Source: Streptomyces sp. JH34
Lineage (GTDB): Bacteria; Actinomycetota; Actinomycetes; Streptomycetales; Streptomycetaceae
Direction: 5' to 3'
DNA length: 64,000 nucleotides
Assembly (NCBI RefSeq): GCF_029428875.1
Contig: NZ_JAJSOO010000001.1
Span: 2,418,001 to 2,482,000, forward strand
The position numbers and the translations under genes are program-made. Below are positions 52,892-62,532 of the stretch, one piece after another (position 1 is the first letter of the stretch; the number at the start of each line of letters is the position of its first letter). Under the pieces are notes generated by a model that saw only the letters and a program-made list of their open reading frames with translations, had not been told where the DNA came from and ran no database searches.

Positions 52892-53103
52892 GTCCTGGCC
52901 GCCCAGGACCTGACGTACGGGCGCCGTGCGGCCGCCACCGGCCGTGCGGCGTCCGTCGTTCCCCGGGGTGTCTCCCCTCCGCGCCGCCGGGCGTCCCTCA
53001 GCTCGCGGTCGATCCGGCGCTCCCGCGCGAGGCCGCCGAGCGCGGGCAGCAGGACGAGGGCGAAAAGTGCGGCTACGGCCAGGTAGCTCAGGAATGTGTT
53101 CAT
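52888..53103 (-). CDS. Small membrane protein
   Basis: A 71-residue protein with one transmembrane segment (YLAVAALFALVLLPALGGL), followed by a basic arginine-rich cytoplasmic tail. It overlaps the nrdB stop by 4 nt in the convergent direction. Function unknown. The longer open frame upstream is discarded. Confidence 0.6.
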   Translation of the reverse strand: MNTFLSYLAVAALFALVLLPALGGLARERRIDRELRDARRRGGETPRGTTDAARPVAAARRPYVRSWAART

Positions 53104-53184
53104 GGCTCTACTGTCGTCCGCGCGCCGGGATTTCGTCAGTGGCAGGACTGCCACTGACCATCGAATTGCTGCCACACTGGCGTC

Positions 53185-54159
53185 ATGCTGAAGAATGTCG
53201 CCGCCCTGCTTCTCGACGAGATACATCCCTTCGAACTCGGCGTCGTGTGCGAGGTGTTCGGCCTCGACCGGTCCGAGGACGGGCTGCCGGTGTACGACTT
53301 CGCGGTCGTGTCCGCCGAGGGGCCGGTCCTCCGGACCCACGCCGGCTTCACCATCACCACCCCGCACGGACTGGAGCGTCTGGAGGAGGCCGACCTCATC
53401 ACCGTCCCCGCGGGGAGTCACTTCATCGACCGGGAGTACCCCGAGGAGGTCCTCGACGCCCTGCGCAGGGCCGTGGAGCGCGGCGCCCGGGTGCTGAGCG
53501 TCTGCTCAGGCGCCTTCGTCCTCGGCGCCGCCGGACTGCTGGACGGACGCCGCTGCACCACCCACTGGCGGCACTCTGACGAGCTGGCCCGCCGCTTCCC
53601 GAAGGCGCGGGTCGAGCCGGACGTGCTCTACGTGGACGAGGGCCCGGTCATCACTTCGGCGGGTACGGCCGCCGGCATCGACGCCGCCCTCCACCTGGTT
53701 CGCCAGGCGCACGGACCCGCCGTCGCGAACGCCCTGGCACGCCGCATGGTGGTCCCCCCGCACCGGGACGGGGGGCAGGCGCAGTACATCAAGCGTCCGC
53801 TGCCCCGCACCCGGTGCGACACGGTCGGCGAGACGCTCGTCTGGATGGAGCGCAACCTCGACGAGGAGATGACCGTGGAGCAACTGGCCGCCCAGACCCA
53901 CATGTCGCCCCGGACCTTCGCCCGCCGCTTCCAGCAGGAGACCGGCACCACCCCGTACCGCTGGCTGCTCCGGCAGCGGGTGCTGCTGGCGCAGCACCTG
54001 CTGGAGACCTCGGACGAGACCGTCGACACGATCGCCGGACGGACCGGCTTCGGGAACGCGGCGGCGCTGCGCCATCAGTTCGTACGTTCGCTGGGGACGA
54101 CTCCGAACGCGTACCGGCGCACCTTCCGGGGGCCGTCCGGCATGACCGAGGCGGCCTGA
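53185..54159 (+). CDS. GATase1/AraC-family transcriptional regulator
   Basis: This 324-residue protein has an N-terminal DJ-1/PfpI-type amidotransferase-like domain (VLSVCSGAFVLGAAGLL, with the nucleophile elbow Cys) and a C-terminal AraC/XylS HTH pair (MTVEQLAAQTHMSPRTFARR and VDTIAGRTGFGNAAALRHQF). It resembles GlxA-type regulators. In S. coelicolor an AraC-like gene, nrdS, is co-transcribed with nrdAB. This gene is on the same strand about 290 bp downstream and may be its counterpart. Confidence 0.85.
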   Translation: MLKNVAALLLDEIHPFELGVVCEVFGLDRSEDGLPVYDFAVVSAEGPVLRTHAGFTITTPHGLERLEEADLITVPAGSHFIDREYPEEVLDALRRAVERGARVLSVCSGAFVLGAAGLLDGRRCTTHWRHSDELARRFPKARVEPDVLYVDEGPVITSAGTAAGIDAALHLVRQAHGPAVANALARRMVVPPHRDGGQAQYIKRPLPRTRCDTVGETLVWMERNLDEEMTVEQLAAQTHMSPRTFARRFQQETGTTPYRWLLRQRVLLAQHLLETSDETVDTIAGRTGFGNAAALRHQFVRSLGTTPNAYRRTFRGPSGMTEAA

Positions 54160-54181
54160 GCCGACGGCCCCCGGAGCGCCG

Positions 54182-54919
54182 TCAGATGCCGCAGCCGGAG
54201 GCGGACCAGAAGTGGTTCGGCCCCTGGTTCACGTGGATGTGGTCGCTGTGGCCGGCGTAACCCGGGCCGAGGATCCCGTTGAAGCCGTGGTTGCGGGCCT
54301 GCTTGGCGATGGTGCACAGCGAGTGCGGCCCGGAACCGAGGTCGACGGCGTCACCGTACAGATGGCGGCTGTTCGTCGCTCCGCCGACCGCCGAGTTGCA
54401 GGAGGTGGACCGGAAACCGCTGGTGACCCGGATCGACTGGTCGCCGAGCGCGTGGCGCAGCGCCTCCAGCTTCCACATGCTGCTCAGGGCGTTGGCCTTG
54501 GCCGTCCCCGCCGCGACCGCCCCGCCCGCCCAGGTGCTGTTGCACGTGTTCAGCTCGGGATAGGTGAAGTGGATGGGGGTGCAGTCGTCGTCCTGGAGCG
54601 CGTAGAGCTTGGCCTGCGTGGCCGGGCCGGCGACCCCGTCCGCCGCGAGGCCGTAGGCGGACTGGAAGCGCTTGACGGCTGCCGTGGTGGCCGGGCCGTA
54701 CGAACCGTCCACGGCCAGGACGGAGTTGTACCCGGGATAGCCGGCCACCCGGATCTGGAGCTGGGTGACGTCGGTGCCCGTGGCACCCTGCGACAGGGGG
54801 CGACTCCAGGTGTAGCAGCCGTCGGCCTGCGCGGTGCCCGCCGTGACGACGGCCCCTCCGATAGCGAAGGCCATGGTCATGACAAGCCCGAGCAGAAGAT
54901 GTGCGGTACGTCTGAGCAT
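54182..54919 (-). CDS. Secreted zinc D-Ala-D-Ala carboxypeptidase with peptidoglycan-binding domain
   Basis: This 245-residue protein has a signal peptide (about 1-33), a PG_binding_1 domain (about 45-110: VDGSYGPATTAAVKRFQSAY) and an M15A peptidase domain. The zinc motifs are SRHLYGDAVDLG and HSDHIHVN. It trims peptidoglycan stem peptides outside the membrane, similar to the Streptomyces albus G enzyme. Confidence 0.88.
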   Translation of the reverse strand: MLRRTAHLLLGLVMTMAFAIGGAVVTAGTAQADGCYTWSRPLSQGATGTDVTQLQIRVAGYPGYNSVLAVDGSYGPATTAAVKRFQSAYGLAADGVAGPATQAKLYALQDDDCTPIHFTYPELNTCNSTWAGGAVAAGTAKANALSSMWKLEALRHALGDQSIRVTSGFRSTSCNSAVGGATNSRHLYGDAVDLGSGPHSLCTIAKQARNHGFNGILGPGYAGHSDHIHVNQGPNHFWSASGCGI

Positions 54920-55094
54920 GGGGGTCTCCCTGCACGATGAGGTGAACAGGTGGGCGTAGGGGTGAGCCTGTCCCAGGAGTCGACGCGCGTCAACTACGCC
55001 CAGGAGAACGCCCGTTGACGATCACTCGCAGCCGTGGCACCGGCGCGTGCCGGGAGGGGCCCCGCCGGTGGCGGAGCCCCTCCCGGCAAGGAGA

Positions 55095-55733
55095 TCAGTC
55101 GTTCGGGACGACCTCGTAGCGCGGGGTGCCCTCGGCCATCTGCTTCAGCGCGTCCTTGCGGTCCCGCTTCGAGAGCCGGTCGATGTACAGGTAGCCGTAC
55201 AGGTGGTCCGTCTCGTGCTGGAGGCAGCGCGCGAAGTAGCCGCTGCCCCGGACCTTCACCGGATTGCCCTGGGCGTCCTGGCCGCGCACGACCGCGTAGT
55301 CGGGCCGCGCCAGCGCGGCGTACGCCGTCGGCACGGAGAGGCAGCCCTCGTTGGAGTCGTCGAGGTTGCGCTGCTCCGGGGCCAGATCCTCCAGCACCGG
55401 GTTGCAGATCGCGCCGACGTGCCGCACCCCGTCGTCGTCCGGGCAGTCGTAGACGAAGACCTTGCGGTCCACGCCGATCTGGTTGGCGGCCAGGCCGACG
55501 CCCTCCGCCGTCCGCTGGCTGGCGAACATGTCGTCGATCAGCTGCGCGAGTTCGTCGTCGAACTCCGTGACGTCGCTGCACTCCTTGTGCAGGACCGGGT
55601 TGCCGACCACCGTGATGGGGCGGGAGGTGCCGCGCTCCCGGTGCGCCGCCTCGCGCGCCTCGCAGTCCTCGGTGTCCACGAGGAATCCCTCGTCGTCCAC
55701 ACCGGTCCGCTCGTCCGTCTCCTGCTGCGACAT
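55095..55733 (-). CDS. def: Peptide deformylase
   Basis: The 212-residue protein from ATG 55733 has all three signatures: [10 protein letters not shown] (79-87), EGCLSVP (129-135, metal ligand C131) and QHETDHL (172-178, H173, E174 and H177). It removes the formyl group from nascent proteins. It has a longer N-terminus than Escherichia coli Def. Confidence 0.95.
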   Translation of the reverse strand: MSQQETDERTGVDDEGFLVDTEDCEAREAAHRERGTSRPITVVGNPVLHKECSDVTEFDDELAQLIDDMFASQRTAEGVGLAANQIGVDRKVFVYDCPDDDGVRHVGAICNPVLEDLAPEQRNLDDSNEGCLSVPTAYAALARPDYAVVRGQDAQGNPVKVRGSGYFARCLQHETDHLYGYLYIDRLSKRDRKDALKQMAEGTPRYEVVPND

Positions 55734-55814
55734 GTCCGCCGTTCGCCTTCCTGCAACCCTGAGTCCGTGAGTACCCGCACCGGAATCGGTGCCCGTACAG
55801 CCTACGGGCACCGC

Positions 55815-56894
55815 TCAGCAGACTTCTTCCAGATCCCGCCACTCACGGCTGTCAGGGCTGTCCGCCACCCAGCCGTCCAGCAGACCGCGCACCAGCCCCG
55901 CGGGGGCCGCTATCCCGCATTCACGCTCCGGAACCCACAGGTCGCCGGCGGTGCGGTGCCCCAGGGGCCCGGGGTGTCCGGGCTCACTGTGGTCGTGCGG
56001 GTCCAGGTGCTCGCCGTCACCCTCGTCGCTCTCCATGCGGCTCTCCGAACAGGCGCGGCAGAGCAGCCGCACGGAGGACGACCAGTCCTCGGCGGCGAAG
56101 CCGGCGTCCGAGGCGAGCTGCTCCAGCGCGTCCCGGTCGTCCTCGGAGGCGGCCTCCAGGAGCACCACCCAGGTGGGGACCGGAGAGGGCGCCCACAGTT
56201 CGATCTCGTCGAAGACCGGGAAGGACGGCCCGGCCGCCGTGACCCGCTCTCCGTTCGGCACGCCGTCGTGCAGGACGACCTCGCCCCAGCGCCGCCCCGA
56301 GGACGGCAGCGGGATCGACAGCACCTCCAGGCGCGCCGGATCGAGCCTGCGCCCCCAGACGACCTCGGCCTCGCCCTCGGGCGAGAGCCGCACGGCCGCA
56401 CTGCCCAGGTCCATGCCCGTGGGCTCGCTGTTGGCCGCCGCGTTGTGCTGGCCGCTGCCCGGTACCTTCAGCCCGTAGGCCTGCCAGGCCCGGCGTGCCA
56501 GCGGCCAGTCCTGCAGCGCGGTGGCGGCGATTCCGACGTTCCACCAGTCCGGGGCTCCGGACTCCCGGTCGAGCAGGGCGACGGCGCGCAGGCCCGCGGC
56601 CCTCGCCTGTTCCCAGTCGTGCCGGAACTTGTGCAGCAGCGCGAGGTTGAACCAGGACTCGGAGAGCCAGGGCTCCAGGTCCGCCGCGCGCGTCAGCAGC
56701 GCCCCCGCGTCCTCGTACCGGCCGTCGCCGATCAGCGTGAACGCGCGGTCCGTGGCCTGCCGCCAAGAGGCGGACGGCCGATGCCGTACCTTCCCGAAGA
56801 TCCTCACGATTCCCGCCTGTCCCGACTGGACACCCTCGTTTTCCACTCTCTTCGCATCCAACCATGCCCGGCCGGACGCTCGCTCATTACCCAT
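55815..56894 (-). CDS. TPR-repeat protein, unknown
   Basis: This 359-residue protein has TPR-like repeats in residues 45-140 (RAADLEPWLSESWFNLALLH, WEQARAAGLRAVALLDRE) and a C-terminal beta-rich domain, ending acidic. It starts 3 bp after the stop of the upstream HD-domain gene, so it is in that operon. A role in signalling or protein interaction is likely but the partner is unknown. Alternative starts exist at GTG codons inside the first 30 residues. Confidence 0.7.
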   Translation of the reverse strand: MGNERASGRAWLDAKRVENEGVQSGQAGIVRIFGKVRHRPSASWRQATDRAFTLIGDGRYEDAGALLTRAADLEPWLSESWFNLALLHKFRHDWEQARAAGLRAVALLDRESGAPDWWNVGIAATALQDWPLARRAWQAYGLKVPGSGQHNAAANSEPTGMDLGSAAVRLSPEGEAEVVWGRRLDPARLEVLSIPLPSSGRRWGEVVLHDGVPNGERVTAAGPSFPVFDEIELWAPSPVPTWVVLLEAASEDDRDALEQLASDAGFAAEDWSSSVRLLCRACSESRMESDEGDGEHLDPHDHSEPGHPGPLGHRTAGDLWVPERECGIAAPAGLVRGLLDGWVADSPDSREWRDLEEVC

Positions 56895-56897
56895 GGG

Positions 56898-58145
56898 TTA
56901 CCCCGTACCGACCCGGGTGAGACCGCCCCGCGCCAGGACTCTGGCCAGCGCCTCCACCACCTGCGGCTGGTAGTCGTGGCCGGTGCCGAGCCTGAGCTGC
57001 TCCAGAGCCCCCAGGGACCCCTTGACGCCTTCCCCGCACAGGTCGTCGTACGCGTTGACCGCACGGACGATTCGAGCGGCGGTCTGTTGTTCCCGGTACG
57101 GATCGGCCTGCTGCTCCACCACCACGGCGACCGCCGGATCCACACCGGTCAGGCGGACCACCGCCCCGCCGAGCAGGGCGATCCGGTGCTGCTCGGCGGC
57201 CGGAAGGACCGTGGTCGCCCCGTCGGCCACCGGGTCGACCAGGGAGAGCTGCCCGATGTCGTGCATCAGCGCCGCGTACTCGAGGACGGTCAGCTCGGGG
57301 CCGGGGAGCCCCAGCTCCCGCCCGACGGCCGTCGCCAGATCGGCCACCCTGCGGGCGTGCCCGTGCGGCGTGTAACCCGCGATCTCCGTGGACCGGGCCA
57401 GCGACGCGATGGTCTGCCGGTACGTCGTGCGGACGGCGGCGTACCGGCGGAACGAGACCTGGGTCAGCAGCAGGGGTACGCACAGCACGGGCAGGGCCCA
57501 CAGCCCCGCGACGGCCACCCCGAGCGCCATCACGGCACCGGTCGCGCCGACCGCCGAGCCGATACCGCTGAGCGCGCGGAGCTCGTCGCGGAGCCGCGGC
57601 CCGAACGGACGGGGCGTCCCCGCCGTCACGGCCGCGAGAACCGCGTCGCAGAGGGCGGTGAGAACCAGCAGCACGAGCAGGAAGAGGGCGAAGTAGGGCC
57701 CCTCGCCGAACCAGCGCTCCGAGCGGCCCGAATGGTGCAGCGGCTGGAAGCACAGGGCGGCGAAGGCCACGGCCAGCACGCGGCGGGCAGCCTGGTCGGG
57801 CCCGGGGCCGCTGCCGCGCGCCACATGGGGCACGGAGGCGAGCAGCTGCGCCGCGACGACGACGGTGACCACCTGGAGGACCCCGTGCGCCGTGTCCTGT
57901 CCGCCGCTGCGCCCCAGCAGCGCGTACGCGAGCGCCCCGGCCGCCCCCAGCGGCGCGGGCTCGCGCTCCCCGGGCAGGGCCCCCCAGCGCGCCAGCTCAC
58001 CCACGGTGACCAGGATCCCGAAGGCGAGGGCGTGGCCGGGCTCCACGACACCGTTCCACAGGGTGTGCGCGAGCGCGACGACCGCGAGGACCAGCGCGGC
58101 GCCGCGGACGGCGAGGACGGCCGGCTGCGGGTGGACCGGGGTCAC
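56898..58145 (-). CDS. Membrane HD-domain phosphodiesterase, degenerate
   Basis: This 415-residue protein has about six membrane segments in residues 1-220, then an HD domain (ARRVADLATAVGRELGLP, ALMHDIGQLSLVDPV). The GYP motif and second histidine cluster of HD-GYP enzymes are absent. It may therefore be a regulatory partner of the upstream canonical HD-GYP protein. The GTG start overlaps the stop of that gene by 4 nt (GTGA, 58142-58145). Confidence 0.78.
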   Translation of the reverse strand: MTPVHPQPAVLAVRGAALVLAVVALAHTLWNGVVEPGHALAFGILVTVGELARWGALPGEREPAPLGAAGALAYALLGRSGGQDTAHGVLQVVTVVVAAQLLASVPHVARGSGPGPDQAARRVLAVAFAALCFQPLHHSGRSERWFGEGPYFALFLLVLLVLTALCDAVLAAVTAGTPRPFGPRLRDELRALSGIGSAVGATGAVMALGVAVAGLWALPVLCVPLLLTQVSFRRYAAVRTTYRQTIASLARSTEIAGYTPHGHARRVADLATAVGRELGLPGPELTVLEYAALMHDIGQLSLVDPVADGATTVLPAAEQHRIALLGGAVVRLTGVDPAVAVVVEQQADPYREQQTAARIVRAVNAYDDLCGEGVKGSLGALEQLRLGTGHDYQPQVVEALARVLARGGLTRVGTG

Positions 58146-59530
58146 CGCGGCTGTCCCGGCCGGTCCGCGGGCCCCGTGGCGGGCGGCCGGGCGGCCGCCC
58201 GCTGCCGCGGCAGACCGGTCCGTCCCTCGTCCGAGGTGACCGTGTTGGCCGCGGCGGACCAGCCGTGGCGGTCCAGGGCGCGTGCCAGGGCCCGCACCAT
58301 GCGCGGATCGAACTGGCTCCCGGCGCAGCGCCGCAGCTCCTCGACGGCCGCCGGTACGGGCCGGCCGCGCCGGTAGGAGCGCGTCGAGGTCATCGCGTCG
58401 AAGGCGTCCGCGACAGCGACGACCCGGGCGAACTCCGGGATGCGGTCACCTGCGAGACCGTACGGGTAACCGCTGCCGTCGAGGCGCTCGTGGTGGTGCA
58501 GGATCGCGGCGCGCGCCTCGTCCAGGAAGCCGATCCCCCGGACGATCTCGTGGCCGTACTCCGGATGCAGCTCGATGACGCGGCGCTCCTCCGGGGTGAG
58601 CGGGCCGTCCTTGCGCAGGACCCGCGTCGGGACGCCCAGCTTGCCGACGTCGTGCAGGATGCCGGCGAAGCGGAGAGCCTCCATCCGGCTCTCCTCCATG
58701 CCGAGTTCACGGGCGATGAGCTCGGAGGCACGGCCCACGCGCTCGCTGTGGCCCCGGGTGTACCCGTCCTTGATGTCGACCGCCTGCACCAGCGCCCTGA
58801 TGGTGTTGCGGTGGGCGGCGTGCCGGCGGTGGTACTGGGCGAAGACCCAGCAGGAGATGTACATCGGCAGCAGGACGACCAGCGCGGACAGCGGCCCGTA
58901 GGAACTGCGCCACAGGACGGCCATCATCAGCCCGGCGAGCGCGTGCACCAGGTGCGGTCCGACGGAGCGGGCCGGCAGCCCGCTCCAGGCGTGCCTGAGA
59001 GCCACGCGCTCGGCCGTGACGAGGATCCCGCCGTCGAGCGCGGCCAGCACGAGACTGAACACGAGCGCGGTGCCGCAGGCGGGGACGAGGGCGTACGGGA
59101 AGTCGGGCAGGGTGCCCCCCGCGACGCCGCCGAGCGTGGCGGGGCCGCCCAGGAACGCGTACGTCCAGGAGGCGGCCCCCGCGGTCAGGGCGAGCTGCGC
59201 GGCCCGCCAGATCCGGCGGGCCGCGGCGGGCGGGCGCTCCACACGGCCCACCAGCGATCCGGGCACCGCGACGAGGACGGCAGCGGACGGGGGCAGCAGG
59301 AACGCGGCCGCGAGCAGCAGGGGGAAGAACGATCCGGGACCGACCGGCACGGAGCCGCCGACGAGGCGGCAGCGGCCGGGGAGTTCACAGACCAGGTAGA
59401 GCGCCGCGAGCAGGCCGAGCGTGCCCCAGGGGGTGTGGGCCCCGGGAGCCAGCGCTGGCAGGGCGCAGAGCACGGCGCAGAGGGCCGCGCACAGGATGTG
59501 GGCGCGCGCCGCCCCCGATATGCCCCTCAC
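58142..59530 (-). CDS. Membrane HD-GYP phosphodiesterase
   Basis: This 462-residue protein has about six membrane segments in residues 1-235, then a complete HD-GYP domain: LHDVGKLGVP (H292 or H293 and D294), HHHERLDGSGYP (about 345-356) and ADAFDAMTS. It is expected to hydrolyse cyclic di-nucleotides at the membrane. It heads an operon with the degenerate HD protein and the TPR protein. Confidence 0.85.
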   Translation of the reverse strand: MRGISGAARAHILCAALCAVLCALPALAPGAHTPWGTLGLLAALYLVCELPGRCRLVGGSVPVGPGSFFPLLLAAAFLLPPSAAVLVAVPGSLVGRVERPPAAARRIWRAAQLALTAGAASWTYAFLGGPATLGGVAGGTLPDFPYALVPACGTALVFSLVLAALDGGILVTAERVALRHAWSGLPARSVGPHLVHALAGLMMAVLWRSSYGPLSALVVLLPMYISCWVFAQYHRRHAAHRNTIRALVQAVDIKDGYTRGHSERVGRASELIARELGMEESRMEALRFAGILHDVGKLGVPTRVLRKDGPLTPEERRVIELHPEYGHEIVRGIGFLDEARAAILHHHERLDGSGYPYGLAGDRIPEFARVVAVADAFDAMTSTRSYRRGRPVPAAVEELRRCAGSQFDPRMVRALARALDRHGWSAAANTVTSDEGRTGLPRQRAAARPPATGPADRPGQPR

Positions 59531-59674
59531 CTGTACCGCCCGCCCCCAGCCTGGTCGATGGAGGCGCCAGGCTAGCGAGCTGGGTGTCGGCCAGGGCCCG
59601 AACGGGCCGGATTAGCACATTCGGGTGAAATCACGGGGGCCGGCGCTGCGCTCAGTGCGGGCGGCGGAGGGCCG

Positions 59675-59995
59675 TCACTCCGCGGCGGCGGCCGGACGGT
59701 CGGCGCCGCCCACGGCGACGTCCTGCTCGGGCACGGCCTGTCCCGAGCGGATCAGATCGATTCGGCCCATCACCTTCGAGCGCAGGTCGGACGGGACGTC
59801 ATCCTGTCCGCAGCAGCGCTTGACCAGCTTCTTCACGGCCTGCTCCAGGCCGTACTTCTCCAGGCACGGGGAGCACTCCTCGAAATGCACCTCGAACTTG
59901 GTGCAGTCGCCCTCGGGCATCTCATGGTCGAGAAACTCGTAGAGATGATCGAGAACCTCTGAGCAATCCGTCTCGTGCGGCTCTCCGCAGCTCAT
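59675..59995 (-). CDS. rsrA: RsrA, redox-sensing anti-sigma factor of SigR
   Basis: A 106-residue ZAS-family protein with C11, H37, C41 and C44 (HX3CXXC) binding zinc, plus C3, C31, C61 and C62. Length and residue positions match S. coelicolor RsrA. Oxidative thiol stress ejects zinc and releases SigR. The ATG at 59995 overlaps the sigR stop by 4 nt (ATGA). Confidence 0.96.
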   Translation of the reverse strand: MSCGEPHETDCSEVLDHLYEFLDHEMPEGDCTKFEVHFEECSPCLEKYGLEQAVKKLVKRCCGQDDVPSDLRSKVMGRIDLIRSGQAVPEQDVAVGGADRPAAAAE

Positions 59996-60648
59996 GAGGC
60001 CGAGCCTTTCGTTTCGTCCGACTCACCGGCTCCGGCCGGGACGAGCCCGCGCTCGCGCGCGTAGTCCTCCAGCATGCCGCGCAGTTGGCGGCGTCCCCGG
60101 TGCAGCCGGGACATCACCGTACCGATGGGTGTCCCCATGATGTCCGCGATCTCCTTGTAGGCAAAGCCCTCCACATCGGCGAGATACACGGCGATGCGGA
60201 ATTCCTCGGGGATCGACTGCAGCGCGGACTTCACGTCGGAGTCCGGCAGGTGGTCGAGCGCCTGGGACTCCGCCGAGCGCAGCCCGGTCGACATGTGCGA
60301 CTCCGCACGCGCCAGCTGCCAGTCCTCGATCTCCTCGGCGGCGCTCCGCTGGGGTTCACGCTGCTTCTTGCGGTACGAGTTGATGAAGGTGTTCGTGAGA
60401 ATGCGGTACATCCACGCCTTGAGGTTCGTGCCCTCACGGAACTGGTGGAAGGACCCGTACGCCTTGGCGTACGTCTCCTGGACCAGGTCCTCGGCGTCCG
60501 CGGGGTTGCGCGTCATGCGCAGCGCGGCCGAGTACATCTGGTCCAGATATCCGAGGGCGTCCCGCTCGAAGCGGGCGTTGCGCTCGGCAGTCGTCTCCTG
60601 CGCACGGCCGTCGTCGGTCCCTGTGTCGGTCCCAGTGACCGGACCCAC
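59992..60648 (-). CDS. sigR: SigR, ECF sigma factor for thiol-oxidative stress
   Basis: The 218-residue form starts at GTG 60648 (GPVTGTDTG). Region 2 is at [20 protein letters not shown] and region 4 at [20 protein letters not shown]. An in-frame ATG at 60834 with GAGGGAG upstream gives a 280-residue form, corresponding to the unstable long isoform made from the SigR-dependent promoter in S. coelicolor. The gene overlaps rsrA. Confidence 0.95.
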   Translation of the reverse strand: MGPVTGTDTGTDDGRAQETTAERNARFERDALGYLDQMYSAALRMTRNPADAEDLVQETYAKAYGSFHQFREGTNLKAWMYRILTNTFINSYRKKQREPQRSAAEEIEDWQLARAESHMSTGLRSAESQALDHLPDSDVKSALQSIPEEFRIAVYLADVEGFAYKEIADIMGTPIGTVMSRLHRGRRQLRGMLEDYARERGLVPAGAGESDETKGSAS

Positions 60649-60901
60649 CTCCTCCAACGATGTGGCGGAACCGAAACCGGACCCGCTCGCATCGGAGAAT
60701 AGTCGACCTTGCTTCTGCGCGGGCTGTCGATCGGCTCCGCCCGGGGCGCGCGCCGGGGTGTTCCTGGCCGCATGAAGCACCGTCCACTCCAGATCTGCGG
60801 CGCTCGAGCGGCTCGGGCAGATGGTCGAACCCATGCGACGGACTCCCTCTCCACGTACGACGGCGTTGTACCGACATCGGCGGTGTGCCGACACCAGCCA
60901 C

Positions 60902-60928
60902 AACAGCCGCCCCTCACGGCGCATTCCC
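60902..60928 (-). promoter_or_regulatory. SigR-dependent promoter of sigR
   Basis: On the minus strand GGGAAT-N18-GTT matches the SigR consensus exactly (GGGAAT complement at 60923-60928, GTT complement at 60902-60904). It lies about 70 bp before the long-isoform start, giving positive autoregulation. Confidence 0.9.
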
Positions 60929-60970
60929 GGTGCTCCGGCGGGCGCGCGGAGTGTGAGCGGGGCTACGTCG

Positions 60971-61633
60971 TCAGGAGAGTCCGTCCAGCCATCCGGCGAC
61001 CGCCCCGGCAAGGACGTCCATCGCCTGATCCTGGGTCAGCGGTGCCTTCTTCGGCACGGCGAAACCATGATCCGCGTACGGCACCTCGACGAGTCCGTGG
61101 CCGCCGGGTGGGAACTCCTCCGGCCGTCCGAAGGGGTCGCGGCCGCCCTGCACCACGAGGGTCGGCACGCCCGCGCCGAGCAGTTCGTCCGCGCGGGACT
61201 TCTCCGGCCTGCCCGGAGGGTGCAGCGGGAAGCTCAGGGCCAGCGCCGCGCGGGCCCCGAGTTCCGCGGCCGTGCGGCAGGCCACCCTGGCGCCCGCGCT
61301 GCGGCCACCGGCGACGACGGGAAGCCCCGGAGCGGTCAAGGCCGGCCACAGCCCCCGCCATCCGGTGTCCAGCGTCCTGGGCGCCGGTGCCAGCTTCTTG
61401 CCCGCCACCCGCCACGGCTGCTCCACCAGGGCCACGGTCACCCGGCGGCCCGGGAGCACGGCGGCCAGTGCCTGGAGGTCGCGCGCCTCGATGCCGCCGC
61501 CGGCGCCGTGGCCTACGGCGAGCACCAGCCGCGCGTTCTTCGCGGGGATCCAGGTGATCCTGGCCTCCCCGGCGTCCGTGCCGACGCTCTCGGTCTTCTT
61601 CGCTGTCCCCGCGGTTCGGCTCACGGTGCCCAT
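60971..61633 (-). CDS. Alpha/beta hydrolase-family protein (KANL3/Tex30-like)
   Basis: This 220-residue protein has an alpha/beta hydrolase fold with [14 protein letters not shown] (nucleophile elbow GxSxG) and [18 protein letters not shown] near the N-terminus. YADHGF near the end supplies the His. Proteins of this kind are dienelactone-hydrolase-like enzymes of unknown substrate. It lies upstream of, and on the same strand as, the SigR promoter region. Confidence 0.8.
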   Translation of the reverse strand: MGTVSRTAGTAKKTESVGTDAGEARITWIPAKNARLVLAVGHGAGGGIEARDLQALAAVLPGRRVTVALVEQPWRVAGKKLAPAPRTLDTGWRGLWPALTAPGLPVVAGGRSAGARVACRTAAELGARAALALSFPLHPPGRPEKSRADELLGAGVPTLVVQGGRDPFGRPEEFPPGGHGLVEVPYADHGFAVPKKAPLTQDQAMDVLAGAVAGWLDGLS

Positions 61634-61642
61634 CCTGCCAAG

Positions 61643-62458
61643 TCAGAAGAGCGTGCCCACCTCGGGCGCGGCCAGCTCCTCCAGGAGTTCCGGGCCGTTG
61701 TTGCGGACGTTGCTGACTGCGGTGGCCACCGGATAGGCGCGCATCAGCCCGCCGGGCGGCGGCTCCAGGAGCGACTTCAGCTCGTCGACGTCGGTGCGCG
61801 AGGGGTCGAGCCAGGCGTCCCAGCGGTCCGGGGTGAGCATCAGCGGCATCCGGGGGTGGATGTCGGACAGCGAGGCGGGCCCCTCGGCGGGAGCCACGGC
61901 GAGCGGGGCCGTCTCCGCCTCGGTGGTGATCACCGAACAGGTCACCCACCAGGCCTGCGGATGGTCGTCGGGCAGCGTCCGGTCGCGCCAGAACTCGTAC
62001 AGGCCGGCCATGGCGAAGACCGAACCGTCCGCGGGTGTCACGAAGTACGGCTGCTTGCGGGGCCGCTTCTTCCCCTTCTTCTCCTCCAGCTGCCGCTCGT
62101 CGGCCCCGGTGACCCACTCGTAGTAGCCGTCGGCGGGGAGGATGCAGCGCCGTGAGACGAAGGGCCGGCGGAAGGACGGCTTCTCGTGGACGGTCTCCGC
62201 ACGGGCGTTGATCATGCGGGCGCCGCCCTCGGGCGACTTCGACCAGGACGGCACCAGCCCCCATTTCAGGGTGCGGAGCTGGCGAACCGGCCGCCGGTCG
62301 TCCGCGTCCTTCACAGGACGGTCCAGAACCGCGTAGACCTCCTTGGTCGGCGCGACGTTCCAGTCGGGCTCCAGGGTCTCCGTGGGTTCCCACTTCTCCA
62401 CGCCGAAGAGTCCGGTCAGGTCCTCGGGCCGCCGACTCGCTGCATACCGTCCGCACAT
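61643..62458 (-). CDS. SOS response-associated peptidase (SRAP/YedK-HMCES)
   Basis: The 271-residue protein from ATG 62458 starts MCGRYA, whose Cys2 attacks abasic-site DNA after removal of Met1. WNVAPTKEVY, GLVPSWSK, ARAETVHEKPSFR and HPRMPLML complete the family pattern. It protects abasic sites by forming DNA-protein crosslinks. It starts 15 bp after a divergent M50 gene region. Confidence 0.92.
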   Translation of the reverse strand: MCGRYAASRRPEDLTGLFGVEKWEPTETLEPDWNVAPTKEVYAVLDRPVKDADDRRPVRQLRTLKWGLVPSWSKSPEGGARMINARAETVHEKPSFRRPFVSRRCILPADGYYEWVTGADERQLEEKKGKKRPRKQPYFVTPADGSVFAMAGLYEFWRDRTLPDDHPQAWWVTCSVITTEAETAPLAVAPAEGPASLSDIHPRMPLMLTPDRWDAWLDPSRTDVDELKSLLEPPPGGLMRAYPVATAVSNVRNNGPELLEELAAPEVGTLF

Positions 62459-62532
62459 AAGTGCCAGACTGCCACGACCCACCAGTCGAGTGGACGCAGA
62501 TCCCTCGAGCACCTGAAGGAGCCGCCCGCACC

